Under the pieces are notes generated by a model that had not been told where the DNA came from, ran no database searches, and saw only the letters and a program-made list of their open reading frames with translations. Source: Clostridia bacterium (lineage in GTDB: Bacteria; Bacillota; Clostridia; TANB77; CAG-508). From it: 52,711 nucleotides of DNA. Below are positions 42,101 through 50,294 of the stretch, one piece after another. The DNA is taken from positions 1-52,711 of the forward strand of contig JAFQSS010000004.1 in assembly GCA_017409455.1 (NCBI GenBank), written 5' to 3'. The position numbers were made by a program, and so were the translations under genes. The stretch's first letter is position 1; every line of letters begins with the position of its first letter.

Positions 42101-43925
42101 GTATTGGTCTTTCTGGATTTACAAAACAACTAAATTGATCAATCACTTCTCCATTTTGAACTTTCATTACTCCTATTTCAGTTATTTTATCTGTAACAGG
42201 TGAAAATCCTGTTGTTTCTAAGTCAAGCACACAATATGTTGTATCTATACTTTGCCCTTTTTCATTTATTACTGAATTTTCTTTGTCTGGTGCAAGATAT
42301 GCCTCAACTCCATAAATAACTTTCATATCTGGATTATCTCTTCCAAGTAAATGATGTGCTTCTGGGAATGATTGTACCACTCCATGGTCTGTTATCGCTA
42401 TTGATTTCATTCCCCATTTCATTGCTCTTTTTATTAAATCTTCAGCTGAACTCATTGCATCCATTTGACTCATTTTTGTATGCATATGAAGTTCGACTCT
42501 TTTTACTTCTGATTTATCTTCTCTTGTTGTTTTTGGCAATGGTGTTGATTCTACTATTATATTGGCCATTATTGTTAATTCATTTGAAAATGCATCCATT
42601 TGTGCTTTACCTGCCAACTTTATTGCTTTTGTGCCTTTAAGTCTTTTTATTATTCTTTTTGCATTATTTGCAGGTAAAAATGCTTTACATGTCATTGTAC
42701 TTGTTCCATCATAAATATCTAAACTCAAAATTACTTTTCCTGATTTTGTTTCTTTATCTTCCATTGCTTGAATTTCACCATCAATGCATACATTTCCTGA
42801 TTCTGCATTTAGGTCTGCAATTTTTGTTAATGGATCATTTATATTTATCGATGATCCTAAAATTAATGGTGTACTGTCATCTTCTTCTGGTAAGGGTGGC
42901 ATTCCTTCATCTGATATTTCTGCTATAATATTTGCCATTACAGTTATATCTCCTGCATAAGCATCTAATCCTGCTTTACCTGTTGTTTTTATTGCTTTTG
43001 CAGCTTTTATTTTTTCTAATACTTCATTACCTTCTGCAGCATCTTTTGCAAATGCTTTACAAGTAATTATTCCTGTACCATCATATAACTCAAATATAAG
43101 CATTCCTTTTCCTGTTTTTGTTTCTTTACATTCTGAGTTTACTATTCTTCCTTCTAATGTAACTCTTGTATCATTTGAAGTTATATCTTTTATTTTCATT
43201 TTATTTTCTTTTGCTCTTGAAGGTTTTCCAAATATAAGATTTTCTGCTTGTGGTAGTTCCTCTATTTCCATTTCTGGTGCATATCCTAGTACGTCTTCTG
43301 GTGGCATAGCATAATCAGCATCATTATATGGTCCTTGTGGAATTGGTGGAACATCTTCTTCTTGATGTGCTTGTTGACTTGCTTTCATCGCCTCTTCAAC
43401 AGCTTGATGTTCCATTTGTTTTGTTTTTTCTTTAAATGCTTCAACTTCTTGCTCAGTTATTCTTTCTTCAATATTAACTGTATATTTTTTTCCAAATAAA
43501 TTTACAATTACCATTTCTAGCTCTTTGTCAAGTTTTCTTGCTTTTAAAAAATCTGCACCTTTTATTTTCATATATACATTAATTTTTGAATCTTGAACTT
43601 CTATTTTACTTTTCAATAATAGCAATGGTCTCATTAATGGATATTTGTGTGCCATATAACATATCAAATTTTCCCACTCTGTTTCTATTGATTTTTTACG
43701 CACACCTTCTTCATATTGAATCATCATATGAACTTGTCCAAATTGGAATCTTTCTCTTAAAAATTTTTCGAAATACCATATTTCTTTTATTTCTATATAT
43801 TCTTTTGATACCATTTCTATTTCAAGTGTATTTATCTTTTTTATTAAATTCATTTTTGTTATTTCAGCATCTGCGATGTTGCTGTTTGTTTTATAGTCAT
43901 TAAAGACTTCACTTATTTTTTTCAT
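39168..43925 (-). CDS. polC: DNA polymerase III alpha subunit, PolC type
   Basis: 1585 aa, longer than the ~1440 of B. subtilis. Replicative polymerase with built-in proofreading. Order: N-terminal domain (1-230), two OB-fold-like repeats (about 251-336 and 375-458), PHP (from VELHMHTKMSQMDA, 477), DEDDh exonuclease inserted in PHP (VLDLETTGFSP, HNAGFDVGYL, HRALDDVDT), zinc cluster CPNCKYSD/CPNCGHK, polymerase core with PDIDLNFSGEYQ, and a C-terminal ending in a QLSLFG clamp-binding motif. Start at 43925 follows GCAGGTGATAAC; a reading to 43985 is palindrome-encoded. Confidence 0.97.
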   Translation of the reverse strand: MKKISEVFNDYKTNSNIADAEITKMNLIKKINTLEIEMVSKEYIEIKEIWYFEKFLRERFQFGQVHMMIQYEEGVRKKSIETEWENLICYMAHKYPLMRPLLLLKSKIEVQDSKINVYMKIKGADFLKARKLDKELEMVIVNLFGKKYTVNIEERITEQEVEAFKEKTKQMEHQAVEEAMKASQQAHQEEDVPPIPQGPYNDADYAMPPEDVLGYAPEMEIEELPQAENLIFGKPSRAKENKMKIKDITSNDTRVTLEGRIVNSECKETKTGKGMLIFELYDGTGIITCKAFAKDAAEGNEVLEKIKAAKAIKTTGKAGLDAYAGDITVMANIIAEISDEGMPPLPEEDDSTPLILGSSININDPLTKIADLNAESGNVCIDGEIQAMEDKETKSGKVILSLDIYDGTSTMTCKAFLPANNAKRIIKRLKGTKAIKLAGKAQMDAFSNELTIMANIIVESTPLPKTTREDKSEVKRVELHMHTKMSQMDAMSSAEDLIKRAMKWGMKSIAITDHGVVQSFPEAHHLLGRDNPDMKVIYGVEAYLAPDKENSVINEKGQSIDTTYCVLDLETTGFSPVTDKITEIGVMKVQNGEVIDQFSCFVNPERPIPPRVVEVTNITDDMVKDAETIDKVFPRLMEFLGDSVIVAHNAGFDVGYLKHNAKVLGYNFDYTYIDTLSLAKDLFPNFKKYKLGKIAEELGIKVEVAHRALDDVDTTVKVFNVMIKMLKDKGVTTLKEIDEVGKDEESAKEEYKKLNTYHAIILAKNYVGLKNLYKLVSLSHLHYFYKKPRILKSLYKKYSEGLILGSACEAGELYQAILLGKSDEEIEKIAEDYDYLEIQPLGNNEFLVREGRVPDREYLKDLNKKIVQLGEKLNKPVVATCDVHFMDPQDEIYRRILEAGQGYKDADNQAPLYLRTTEEMLQEFSYLGEEKAYEVVVENTNKIADMCDRICPISPEKCPPHIPGCEDDLRRITYEKAHELYGDPLPEIIETRLEKELNSIINNGYSVMYIIAQKLVWKSNEDGYIVGSRGSVGSSLVAFMTGITEVNSLQPHYRCPNCKYSDFTDYGIGNGYDLPDKDCPNCGHKLAKDGMDIPFETFLGFNGDKEPDIDLNFSGEYQAKAHKYTEVIFGKGTTFKAGTVGTVADKTAFGYVKKYYEERNIPVNKAEITRISAGCTGIKRTTGQHPGGIIVVPKGREIYEFTPVQHPADDPTSDIITTHFDYHSIDANLLKLDILGHDDPTVIRMLQDLTGVAPTDIPLDDKQTMSIFNSTDALGVTPEQINSKVGTYGIPEYGTKFARGMLLDTLPTTFDELIRISGLSHGTDVWLGNAQSLIEQGTVTLKEAICCRDDIMVFLMKKGLPPDKAFKIMETVRKGKALKDPEKWNGFKEIMKQYDIPDWYIKSCEKIKYMFPKAHAAAYVTNAFRIAWFKVHIPLAYYAAYYSIRAKAFDAEFMINGKEKVKNKMKEIEMMGNNATPKDKEMYDDLEIVLEMYERGIKFLPIDLYKSHATKFLIEGEYLRPPLNSIAGLGNVAAEGIMKAREEEKFMSIDDMKIRAKVGDSVTELLRQFGCLEGMSQSNQLSLFG

Positions 43926-43938
43926 GTTATCACCTGCT

Positions 43939-43988
43939 AATTTGGGGACGGTCCTTTTTTTCGCGAAAAAAAGGACCGTCCCCAATTT
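43939..43988. repeat. family A palindrome, copy 4
   Basis: GGGGACGGTCC plus seven T, CGCG centre at 43963/43964, and the complement. Stem 43942-43985 is perfect; the outer bases differ. Lies 14 bases upstream of the polC start. Confidence 0.9.
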
Positions 43989-44044
43989 TTCACATTCTTG
44001 TCATATGTTATCATATTTTGTCAGAGTTTTCAATGTAAAAAAAG

Positions 44045-44070
44045 AAAAAGTTGTTATATAACAACTTTTA
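44045..44070. terminator. ddl terminator
   Basis: AAAAGTTGTTA pairs with TAACAACTTTT; the stop codon of ddl (44068-44070) sits at its edge. A-rich on the left gives a T run on the minus strand. Confidence 0.65.
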
Positions 44071-45054
44071 CTTCATCGCATTTTGTATCAATTTATCTAA
44101 CAATTCAGAATATGAAACTCCAACCGCTTCAAACAATTTAGGATACATACTAATTTTAGTAAATCCAGGTAAAGTATTAATTTCATTGATATAAATTTTA
44201 TCTGTTCCTTTTTCAACAAAAAAATCTACTCTTGATAATCCTTTTCCATCGATAGATTTAAAAGCTTTTACTGCTAATTCTCTAATCTCTTCAATTTGTT
44301 GTTCACTAATATCTGCAGGAATTACTGTTTTTGATTCTGGAATATTATATTTAGCATCAAAACTATAAAAATCTTCTGCAGACATTATTTCTCCAACTGT
44401 AGAAGCTAAAATTTGTTCTCCATCTAAAATAGCACATTCTACTTCTCTACCATTAATTCCTTGTTCAACTAAAATTTTAGTATCATATTGAGCAGCATTT
44501 TCAATTGCAGCCTTTAATTCTGTATCACAAGTAGCTTTCTTAACTCCAACAGATGAACCCGAATTAGACGGTTTGACAAACATAGGAAAATTTAATTTTG
44601 AAGTTATTTTATCTAATTTAAATTCTTCTTCATTAAAATTTTCATCTATAATTGCATAACCATCTTTATTTTTCTTAACATACACATATGTTGCTTGTGG
44701 TATTCCTGCTTTTTCAAATACGATTTTTGTATACACTTTATCCATTCCTACACTAGAAGCTAAAACTCCACACCCCACATATGGCACTTGAAGCATTTCT
44801 AGCATCCCTTGAATTGTTCCATCTTCTCCTCCTAGTCCATGTAAAACAGGAAAAACTACATCTAATTCTTTTAAAACCCAAATCAAATTGTATATTTCTT
44901 CATCATTTTCAAACCATTTTCCGTATTTATTTATATAAATTTCGTGTATTTCATATTTTTCTTTATCTAAATTTTCTATTACAGATTTCGCAGACATAAC
45001 TGATACATCATGCTCTGTTGATATCCCTCCATATATTACACCTAACTTTATCAT
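44068..45054 (-). CDS. ddl: D-alanine-D-alanine ligase
   Basis: 328 aa. ATP-grasp enzyme that makes D-Ala-D-Ala for peptidoglycan. YGGISTEHDVSVMSAKSV at the N-terminus, HGLGGEDGTIQG, FVKPSNSGSSVGV, and the metal-binding EINTLPGFT are all present. It is somewhat shorter than many Ddl proteins because the middle omega region is compact. AAGGGTGATATT precedes the ATG. Divergent from the PBP gene. Confidence 0.95.
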   Translation of the reverse strand: MIKLGVIYGGISTEHDVSVMSAKSVIENLDKEKYEIHEIYINKYGKWFENDEEIYNLIWVLKELDVVFPVLHGLGGEDGTIQGMLEMLQVPYVGCGVLASSVGMDKVYTKIVFEKAGIPQATYVYVKKNKDGYAIIDENFNEEEFKLDKITSKLNFPMFVKPSNSGSSVGVKKATCDTELKAAIENAAQYDTKILVEQGINGREVECAILDGEQILASTVGEIMSAEDFYSFDAKYNIPESKTVIPADISEQQIEEIRELAVKAFKSIDGKGLSRVDFFVEKGTDKIYINEINTLPGFTKISMYPKLFEAVGVSYSELLDKLIQNAMK

Positions 45055-45160
45055 AATATCACCCTTAACATTTATATTTGTTTTTTCTAATTTTATTCTT
45101 TTTATTTAATATTGTCAATATTTCAATTTGATACAGCATAAATTTAATAGAGGTGATTTT

Positions 45161-46927
45161 ATGCCAATATCATTGACAAACAAAAAGAAATTAAGAAATA
45201 CTTTATTAGTTGCATTATTTATTATAATTTTATTAACAGCACGTGTTTCTTATATTCAATTTATATGGGGGCCTGAATTAAGTAATAAAGCAAGCGCTCA
45301 ACAATCCCAAAGTAGAAGCATTACAGCCAAAAGAGGAACTATTTATGATAGCACTGGAAAATACATTTTAGCTGTCAGCTCAAGTGTCGAATCTGTTAAT
45401 GTAAATCCAACAAATATTCCTGCAAAGGACAAAGAAAAAATTGCGCAAGCTCTTAGCAATATTTTTGAATTAGATTACGAAAAAGTTTTAAAAAAGGTTT
45501 CTAAACGTAGTTCAATTGAAACTATTATAAAAAAAGTAGATAAAGAAAAAAGTGATGAACTCCGAAATTGGATGACCGAAAATAATATTACTACTGGAAT
45601 AAATATAGATGAAGATTCTAAAAGATATTATCCTTATGGCGATTTAGCTGCTCAGGTTATTGGTTTCTGTGGTAGTGATAATCAAGGATTAGATGGTATT
45701 GAAGCAAAATATGATGATGAACTAAAAGGTACAAATGGAAAAATTCAAAGGCAAACTAATGCTACTGGCGAAAGTCTTGGTGGAGAAGAATATATTGCTG
45801 CAATTGATGGAAATAACTTAATTTTGACAATTGATATGACAATTCAATCTATTGTTGAAAAATATTTAGAAGAAGCTTGTATTGATAATGTTTGTACCGA
45901 TGGGGGAAGTATAATAGCTATGAATCCTCAAAATGGTGATATCCTTGCAATGGCAACATATCCAAGTTATGATTTAAATAGTCCTTATGAACCTTATACA
46001 GATGAACTAAAATCTGCATGGGATGGAATGGAACAAAAAGATAAAACAACTGCTTTGCAAGGTATGTGGAGAAATAAAGCAATTTCTGATACATATGAAC
46101 CTGGTTCTGTTTTTAAAACTGTAACTGCTTCAGCAGCGCTAGAAGAAGGAATCATAAAAGACATTGATGCTCCAGGACAATTTTGTTGTACTGGTTCTAT
46201 TCAAGTTGCTGGCGCTAGAATTAAATGTTGGAGATATTATAGACCTCATGGTTCTGAAAGTTTAAGAGAAGGTTTAATGAATTCATGTAATCCTGTTTTT
46301 ATAGGTTTAGGGCAGAAAATTGGTGTTACAAAATATTATGATTATCTAGAAAAATTTGGACTTTTTTCTAAAACAGGAATAAGACTGCCAGGAGAAGCAA
46401 ATAGTATTTTTGTAAAAGAAGAAAAAGCAGGACCTGTTGAATTAGCTACAATCAGTTTTGGTCAAAGATTCGAAATTACACCTTTGCAAATGGTTACAGC
46501 TGTATCTACTATAGCAAATCATGGCGTTTATATAAAACCTCGTATTGTTAAATGTATTCAAAATAGTGAGACAGGTGAAATAACAGAAATTCCAGTTGAA
46601 ACTGGTGAACAAGTAATTTCTAAAGAAAATGCTGAAAAAGTTTTGAGTATGATGAATAGTGTTGTTTCTGAAGGAACTGGAAAAAACGCACAAGTTGTTG
46701 GATATAATGTTGGAGGTAAAACAGGAACTTCTGAAGATGGTGTTAATACTGGTAAATATGTTACTTCTTTCTGTGGTGTTGCTGAAACTGATAATCCTGA
46801 AATTGTATTATTAATTACTTTATATAATCCTACAGGTGAAGGCGGTCACCAAGGAGGTGGTGTTGCTGCTCCTGTTGGTGGGAAAATCTTAAGTGAAGTT
46901 TTGCCTTATTTAGATAGTAAAACGTAA
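45161..46927 (+). CDS. class B penicillin-binding protein (SpoVD/FtsI-like)
   Basis: 588 aa. A membrane anchor (residues 14-34), dimerisation region (RGTIYDSTGKYIL), and a transpeptidase domain with S316xxK (EPGSVFK), S375-C-N (SxN) and K520-TGT. No C-terminal PASTA repeats, which SpoVD often has, so it may be a short SpoVD or the FtsI/Pbp2B of division. Start at 45161, after AATAGAGGTGATTTT. Sits beside ddl, and its stop codon overlaps the arm of a large palindrome. Confidence 0.9.
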   Translation: MPISLTNKKKLRNTLLVALFIIILLTARVSYIQFIWGPELSNKASAQQSQSRSITAKRGTIYDSTGKYILAVSSSVESVNVNPTNIPAKDKEKIAQALSNIFELDYEKVLKKVSKRSSIETIIKKVDKEKSDELRNWMTENNITTGINIDEDSKRYYPYGDLAAQVIGFCGSDNQGLDGIEAKYDDELKGTNGKIQRQTNATGESLGGEEYIAAIDGNNLILTIDMTIQSIVEKYLEEACIDNVCTDGGSIIAMNPQNGDILAMATYPSYDLNSPYEPYTDELKSAWDGMEQKDKTTALQGMWRNKAISDTYEPGSVFKTVTASAALEEGIIKDIDAPGQFCCTGSIQVAGARIKCWRYYRPHGSESLREGLMNSCNPVFIGLGQKIGVTKYYDYLEKFGLFSKTGIRLPGEANSIFVKEEKAGPVELATISFGQRFEITPLQMVTAVSTIANHGVYIKPRIVKCIQNSETGEITEIPVETGEQVISKENAEKVLSMMNSVVSEGTGKNAQVVGYNVGGKTGTSEDGVNTGKYVTSFCGVAETDNPEIVLLITLYNPTGEGGHQGGGVAAPVGGKILSEVLPYLDSKT

Positions 46928-47025
46928 AAAGGGAGAGGCTCTTACCACGGGGACGGAGATAATGGTAAAATTAATTTAAATTTTACCATTATCTCCGTCC
47001 CCGTGGTAAGAGCCTCTCCCTTTTT
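46926..47025. repeat. family C palindrome, 47-bp arms; also terminator
   Basis: Perfect 47-bp arms with a 6-base loop AATTTA. Arms contain GGGAGAGGCTCTTACCACGG and GGACGGAGATAATGG, with A and T runs at the outside. Lies exactly between the convergent PBP and mazF stop codons and should stop transcription both ways. Single copy in this window. Confidence 0.92.
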
Positions 47026-47027
47026 CC

Positions 47028-47375
47028 CTATTCTAACCCGAAACTCACTCCGAGTGCATTGTTTAGCTTACTAATAATTTGATTATCATCTATATGACCA
47101 ATTTTTTCTTTTAACCTACTTTTATCAATTGTTCTTATTTGTTCAGTAAGGACTACTGAATTGCTCTTAAGTCCACATTTATTCTCTCCAAGTTCTATAT
47201 GTGTTGGTAATTTAGTTTTATTTGTTTGGGAAGTTATGGCTGCAGCAATAACAGTTGGACTATACTTATTTCCTAAATCATTTTGAATAATTAAAACAGG
47301 TCTAATTCCTCCTTGTTCTGACCCCACAACTGGACTTAAGTCTGCATAAAACATATCTCCTCTTTTTACTACCAT
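47028..47375 (-). CDS. MazF/EndoA-type toxin endoribonuclease
   Basis: 115 aa, nearly the size of B. subtilis EndoA. KRGDMFYADLSPVVGSEQGG, RPVLIIQNDLGN and VIAAAITSQTNKTKLPTH are the family core; these proteins cut mRNA at short sequences unless bound by an antitoxin. Start at 47375 after GGGAGTGAAGAAA. No ribbon-helix-helix antitoxin gene is visible upstream, where one is expected. Confidence 0.93.
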   Translation of the reverse strand: MVVKRGDMFYADLSPVVGSEQGGIRPVLIIQNDLGNKYSPTVIAAAITSQTNKTKLPTHIELGENKCGLKSNSVVLTEQIRTIDKSRLKEKIGHIDDNQIISKLNNALGVSFGLE

Positions 47376-47479
47376 TTTCTTCACTCCCAAAAACTACAAT
47401 TTTATTTCTATATTTTTTATTAGTTTGAAGTAAAGTCAATAGTCCGCTACATTTATATATTAAGGAAAGTGTACATATT

Positions 47480-48091
47480 TTAATTTGTACTATTTACCTT
47501 TACCTCATTATATAATATGTAAATTGTCGTTTTTTGTTTGTTGTCCTTTATTTCCATTTGTGTTGGATTATTTGTTTTTTTATCTATATGTAAAATCTTT
47601 TCATGTATATAAATATTTTCAATATTGCTATTTGCTCTCATTATTATTTCTGAATCTTTTTCTTCATAACTTGAATTGGCATCTTGTTTATAGTCTTCTA
47701 TAAAACTATATAAATCTAAACAGTTATCTCCTAGATAGTTATAATTTTCTAATATTGTGTTTAGATTCAGTTGACTGTTTTCTAATTTTAAGTTTGTTCC
47801 ATCATTTTCTAGTCTTACTCCTGCTATATTACTTGGTTCAATTACTTCTTGTATACTTTTATTAGGGTTTTGATATGTTTGTTTTAAAATATATTTGTTA
47901 TTATTTTTATTACTTGTTACATCAACTGTTACTTTTACCTCATATGAACTAATATTTAAAATATAGTCTACAATTTCTTGACTAGTTTTATTATTTCCAT
48001 TTTTGAAATCTTTAACCCTATTTTTATAAAAAATTATTCCTCCAATTAAAATCATTATAATTAATAATACTAACCAATATTTCTTTTTCAT
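47480..48091 (-). CDS. GerS-like germination lipoprotein family
   Basis: 203 aa. N-terminal membrane segment (YWLVLLIIMILIGGIIFY) and a LolA-like beta-rich domain with TSQEIVDYILNISSYEVKV and NNKYILKQTYQNP. No lipobox Cys is seen, so it would be held by the uncleaved segment. In C. difficile, GerS binds and activates the amidase CwlD during spore cortex modification. A CwlD-like gene is at the end of this window. Assignment from remembered pattern, moderate certainty. AGGAGGTAATTTTC precedes the ATG. Confidence 0.65.
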   Translation of the reverse strand: MKKKYWLVLLIIMILIGGIIFYKNRVKDFKNGNNKTSQEIVDYILNISSYEVKVTVDVTSNKNNNKYILKQTYQNPNKSIQEVIEPSNIAGVRLENDGTNLKLENSQLNLNTILENYNYLGDNCLDLYSFIEDYKQDANSSYEEKDSEIIMRANSNIENIYIHEKILHIDKKTNNPTQMEIKDNKQKTTIYILYNEVKVNSTN

Positions 48092-48147
48092 GAAAATTAC
48101 CTCCTGTGTAATATTTATTAGATTTTCAAAGATAATATTACAAAAAA

Positions 48148-48171
48148 ATGAAGGTATTAAATACCTTCATT
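48148..48171 (-). terminator. terminator after dusB
   Basis: TGAAGGTAT-TAA-ATACCTTCA with a T run on the minus strand (CATTTTTTTG), just past the dusB stop. Ends the minD-minE-rodA-dusB transcript. Confidence 0.75.
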
Positions 48172-49149
48172 TTAATTATTAGATTCAAAATATTTTTTTA
48201 TTACTTCCATTAATGTTTCTTTATTATCGATATGATTAATCTCATTTCTAAATGAACTTGAATCTTTCATATTTTTAGTATACCAACTAATATGTTTTCT
48301 CATTTCATTAAGAGCTATACATTCACCTTTCTCTTTAATATCAAGTTCTATATGTTCTTTTAAAATTTCATATTTTTGTTGACTTGTAGGTCTTGGCAAT
48401 TTTTCTCCTGTTCGCAAATAATGTTCTATTTGTTCAAATATCCAAGGATTACCCATTGAACCTCTACCTATCATAATACCATCTACACCTGTATATTCAA
48501 ACATGTATCTTGCACTTTCTTCATCAATTACATCTCCATTACCTATAACAGGAATATTTACAGATTCTTTTACTTTTTTTATAATATCTAAATCTGCTTT
48601 TCCACTATAAAATTCATCACGTGTTCTACCATGTATTATAATTGCAGAAACTCCATTTTTTTCTGCAATTTTTGCAACTTCACAAGCTACAATATTATTA
48701 TTATCCCAACCTTTTCTAAACTTTAATGTTACAGGCACCTTTGAGTGTTCCACAACTGCTTTTATTATTTCCTCTACTTTGCCTAAATCTAATAGTAATT
48801 TGCTTCCATCTCCGTTTTTTACAACTTTTGGAGCTGGGCATCCCATATTTATATCAACAATATCTGCAAGTTCACTAACATATTTAGCTGCAAATCCCAT
48901 AGACTCTGGGTCACTACCAAATATTTGCATACTAATTGGTTTCTTCTCTCCATCAGTTTTTAATAATTGTTTTGTTTTTTCATCTCCATAATACAATGCT
49001 TTAGAACTTACCATTTCTGTACATACTAATCCTGGTTGGAACTTTTCTACAATACGCCTAAATGGCAGGTCTGTTACACCTGCCATTGGAGCTAAAATCA
49101 AATTATTTTTTAATTCCACATTTCCTATTTTTAGACTTTTTATATACAT
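48172..49149 (-). CDS. dusB: tRNA-dihydrouridine synthase
   Basis: 325 aa. FMN enzyme reducing uridine to dihydrouridine in the tRNA D loop. LILAPMAGVTDLPFRRI at the start, the catalytic Cys in DINMGCPAPKVVKNG, and IIIHGRTRDEFYSG and GNGDVIDEESA in the barrel. Follows rodA by 9 bases, so cotranscribed with the min genes. Confidence 0.95.
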   Translation of the reverse strand: MYIKSLKIGNVELKNNLILAPMAGVTDLPFRRIVEKFQPGLVCTEMVSSKALYYGDEKTKQLLKTDGEKKPISMQIFGSDPESMGFAAKYVSELADIVDINMGCPAPKVVKNGDGSKLLLDLGKVEEIIKAVVEHSKVPVTLKFRKGWDNNNIVACEVAKIAEKNGVSAIIIHGRTRDEFYSGKADLDIIKKVKESVNIPVIGNGDVIDEESARYMFEYTGVDGIMIGRGSMGNPWIFEQIEHYLRTGEKLPRPTSQQKYEILKEHIELDIKEKGECIALNEMRKHISWYTKNMKDSSSFRNEINHIDNKETLMEVIKKYFESNN

Positions 49150-49158
49150 TTATTTCTC

Positions 49159-50271
49159 CTATTTATTAAACAATCCATTCTTTCTTTGACTACTAATATT
49201 TAATAAAATACCAATTAAAATAAAACTTGTCAGCATCGAACTTCCACCATAACTTACAAATAATAAAGGTACTCCTGTTATTGGAAGCAATCCCATTGTC
49301 ATTCCTATATTCTCTAATGTATGGAATAAAAATATTCCCGCAATTCCAATTGCCACATATGAACCTGCTTCATCTTTAATTCCTTTAGCCACTTTTATAG
49401 ATTTAGTAATTAAAATTATATTTAATATTATTACTCCTCCTGCTACAACAAAGCCCATCTCTTCTCCAATTACAGAAAATATAAAATCTGTTGTCTTAGG
49501 ATATAAATATCCTAACTGTGTCTGATTACCATTCATTATTCCCATTCCAGTAACTTGACCTGCACCTATTGCAAGTTTTGATTGCAATACATTATATCCA
49601 GCTCCTCTTGGGTCTGATTCCGGATTCAAAAATGTATCTATTCTTGTTTTTGCATGCTCTGGCAAAAAGAATTGATATCCAGCCACTACAACTATTATAG
49701 CTATTACTATTGCTGATATTATATACTTTTTATCTATACCCGCAACAAATATCATTAATAAAAATGCTATTATATATGCTGCAGCAGTCCCATAATCTGG
49801 CTCTATTATTATTAATCCTATTGGTATTAATATTGTTAATACTATTAAAGCTAATTTAGGAATTCTATTTATTTGTCCTCTTCCATTTCTTTGAATTGTA
49901 GAAATAACATATGCTAAAAATAATATTATAAATATTTTTGACATCTCTGCTGGCTGAAAAGAAAATAGTCCATCACCTATATTAAACCAACTTCTTGCAC
50001 CATTTATTGGCTTTGTAAAAAGTACTGCTATTAACATTATAATTGCAATTGCATACAATATAGGAGATAATTTTATTAAAATCTTGTAGTCTATAAGCAT
50101 TACTACAAGCATTATTATAAAACTTATCCCCATCCACATTGCTTGTTTTTTAAATTCATCTAAACCTGAATCATATGATGCAGAAAATAGTGCTATTAGA
50201 CCAATTCCACATAATATAATTGCACATATTGGTATTAACCACTCTATTTTTCTTAATTTTTTTATATTCAT
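49159..50271 (-). CDS. rodA: SEDS-family peptidoglycan polymerase RodA
   Basis: 370 aa, about ten membrane segments. GARSWFNIGDGLFSFQPAEMSKI and the Asp/Glu loop after DFIFSVIGEEMGF are SEDS marks; ISFGG-equivalent is FVSYGGSSML. RodA polymerises glycan strands for elongation. Lies 23 bases after minE and 9 before dusB. FtsW or SpoVE is less likely, given the neighbouring min genes and N-terminal sequence, but not excluded. Confidence 0.9.
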   Translation of the reverse strand: MNIKKLRKIEWLIPICAIILCGIGLIALFSASYDSGLDEFKKQAMWMGISFIIMLVVMLIDYKILIKLSPILYAIAIIMLIAVLFTKPINGARSWFNIGDGLFSFQPAEMSKIFIILFLAYVISTIQRNGRGQINRIPKLALIVLTILIPIGLIIIEPDYGTAAAYIIAFLLMIFVAGIDKKYIISAIVIAIIVVVAGYQFFLPEHAKTRIDTFLNPESDPRGAGYNVLQSKLAIGAGQVTGMGIMNGNQTQLGYLYPKTTDFIFSVIGEEMGFVVAGGVIILNIILITKSIKVAKGIKDEAGSYVAIGIAGIFLFHTLENIGMTMGLLPITGVPLLFVSYGGSSMLTSFILIGILLNISSQRKNGLFNK

Positions 50272-50294
50272 TTAACCACTCTTTTATAAGATTA

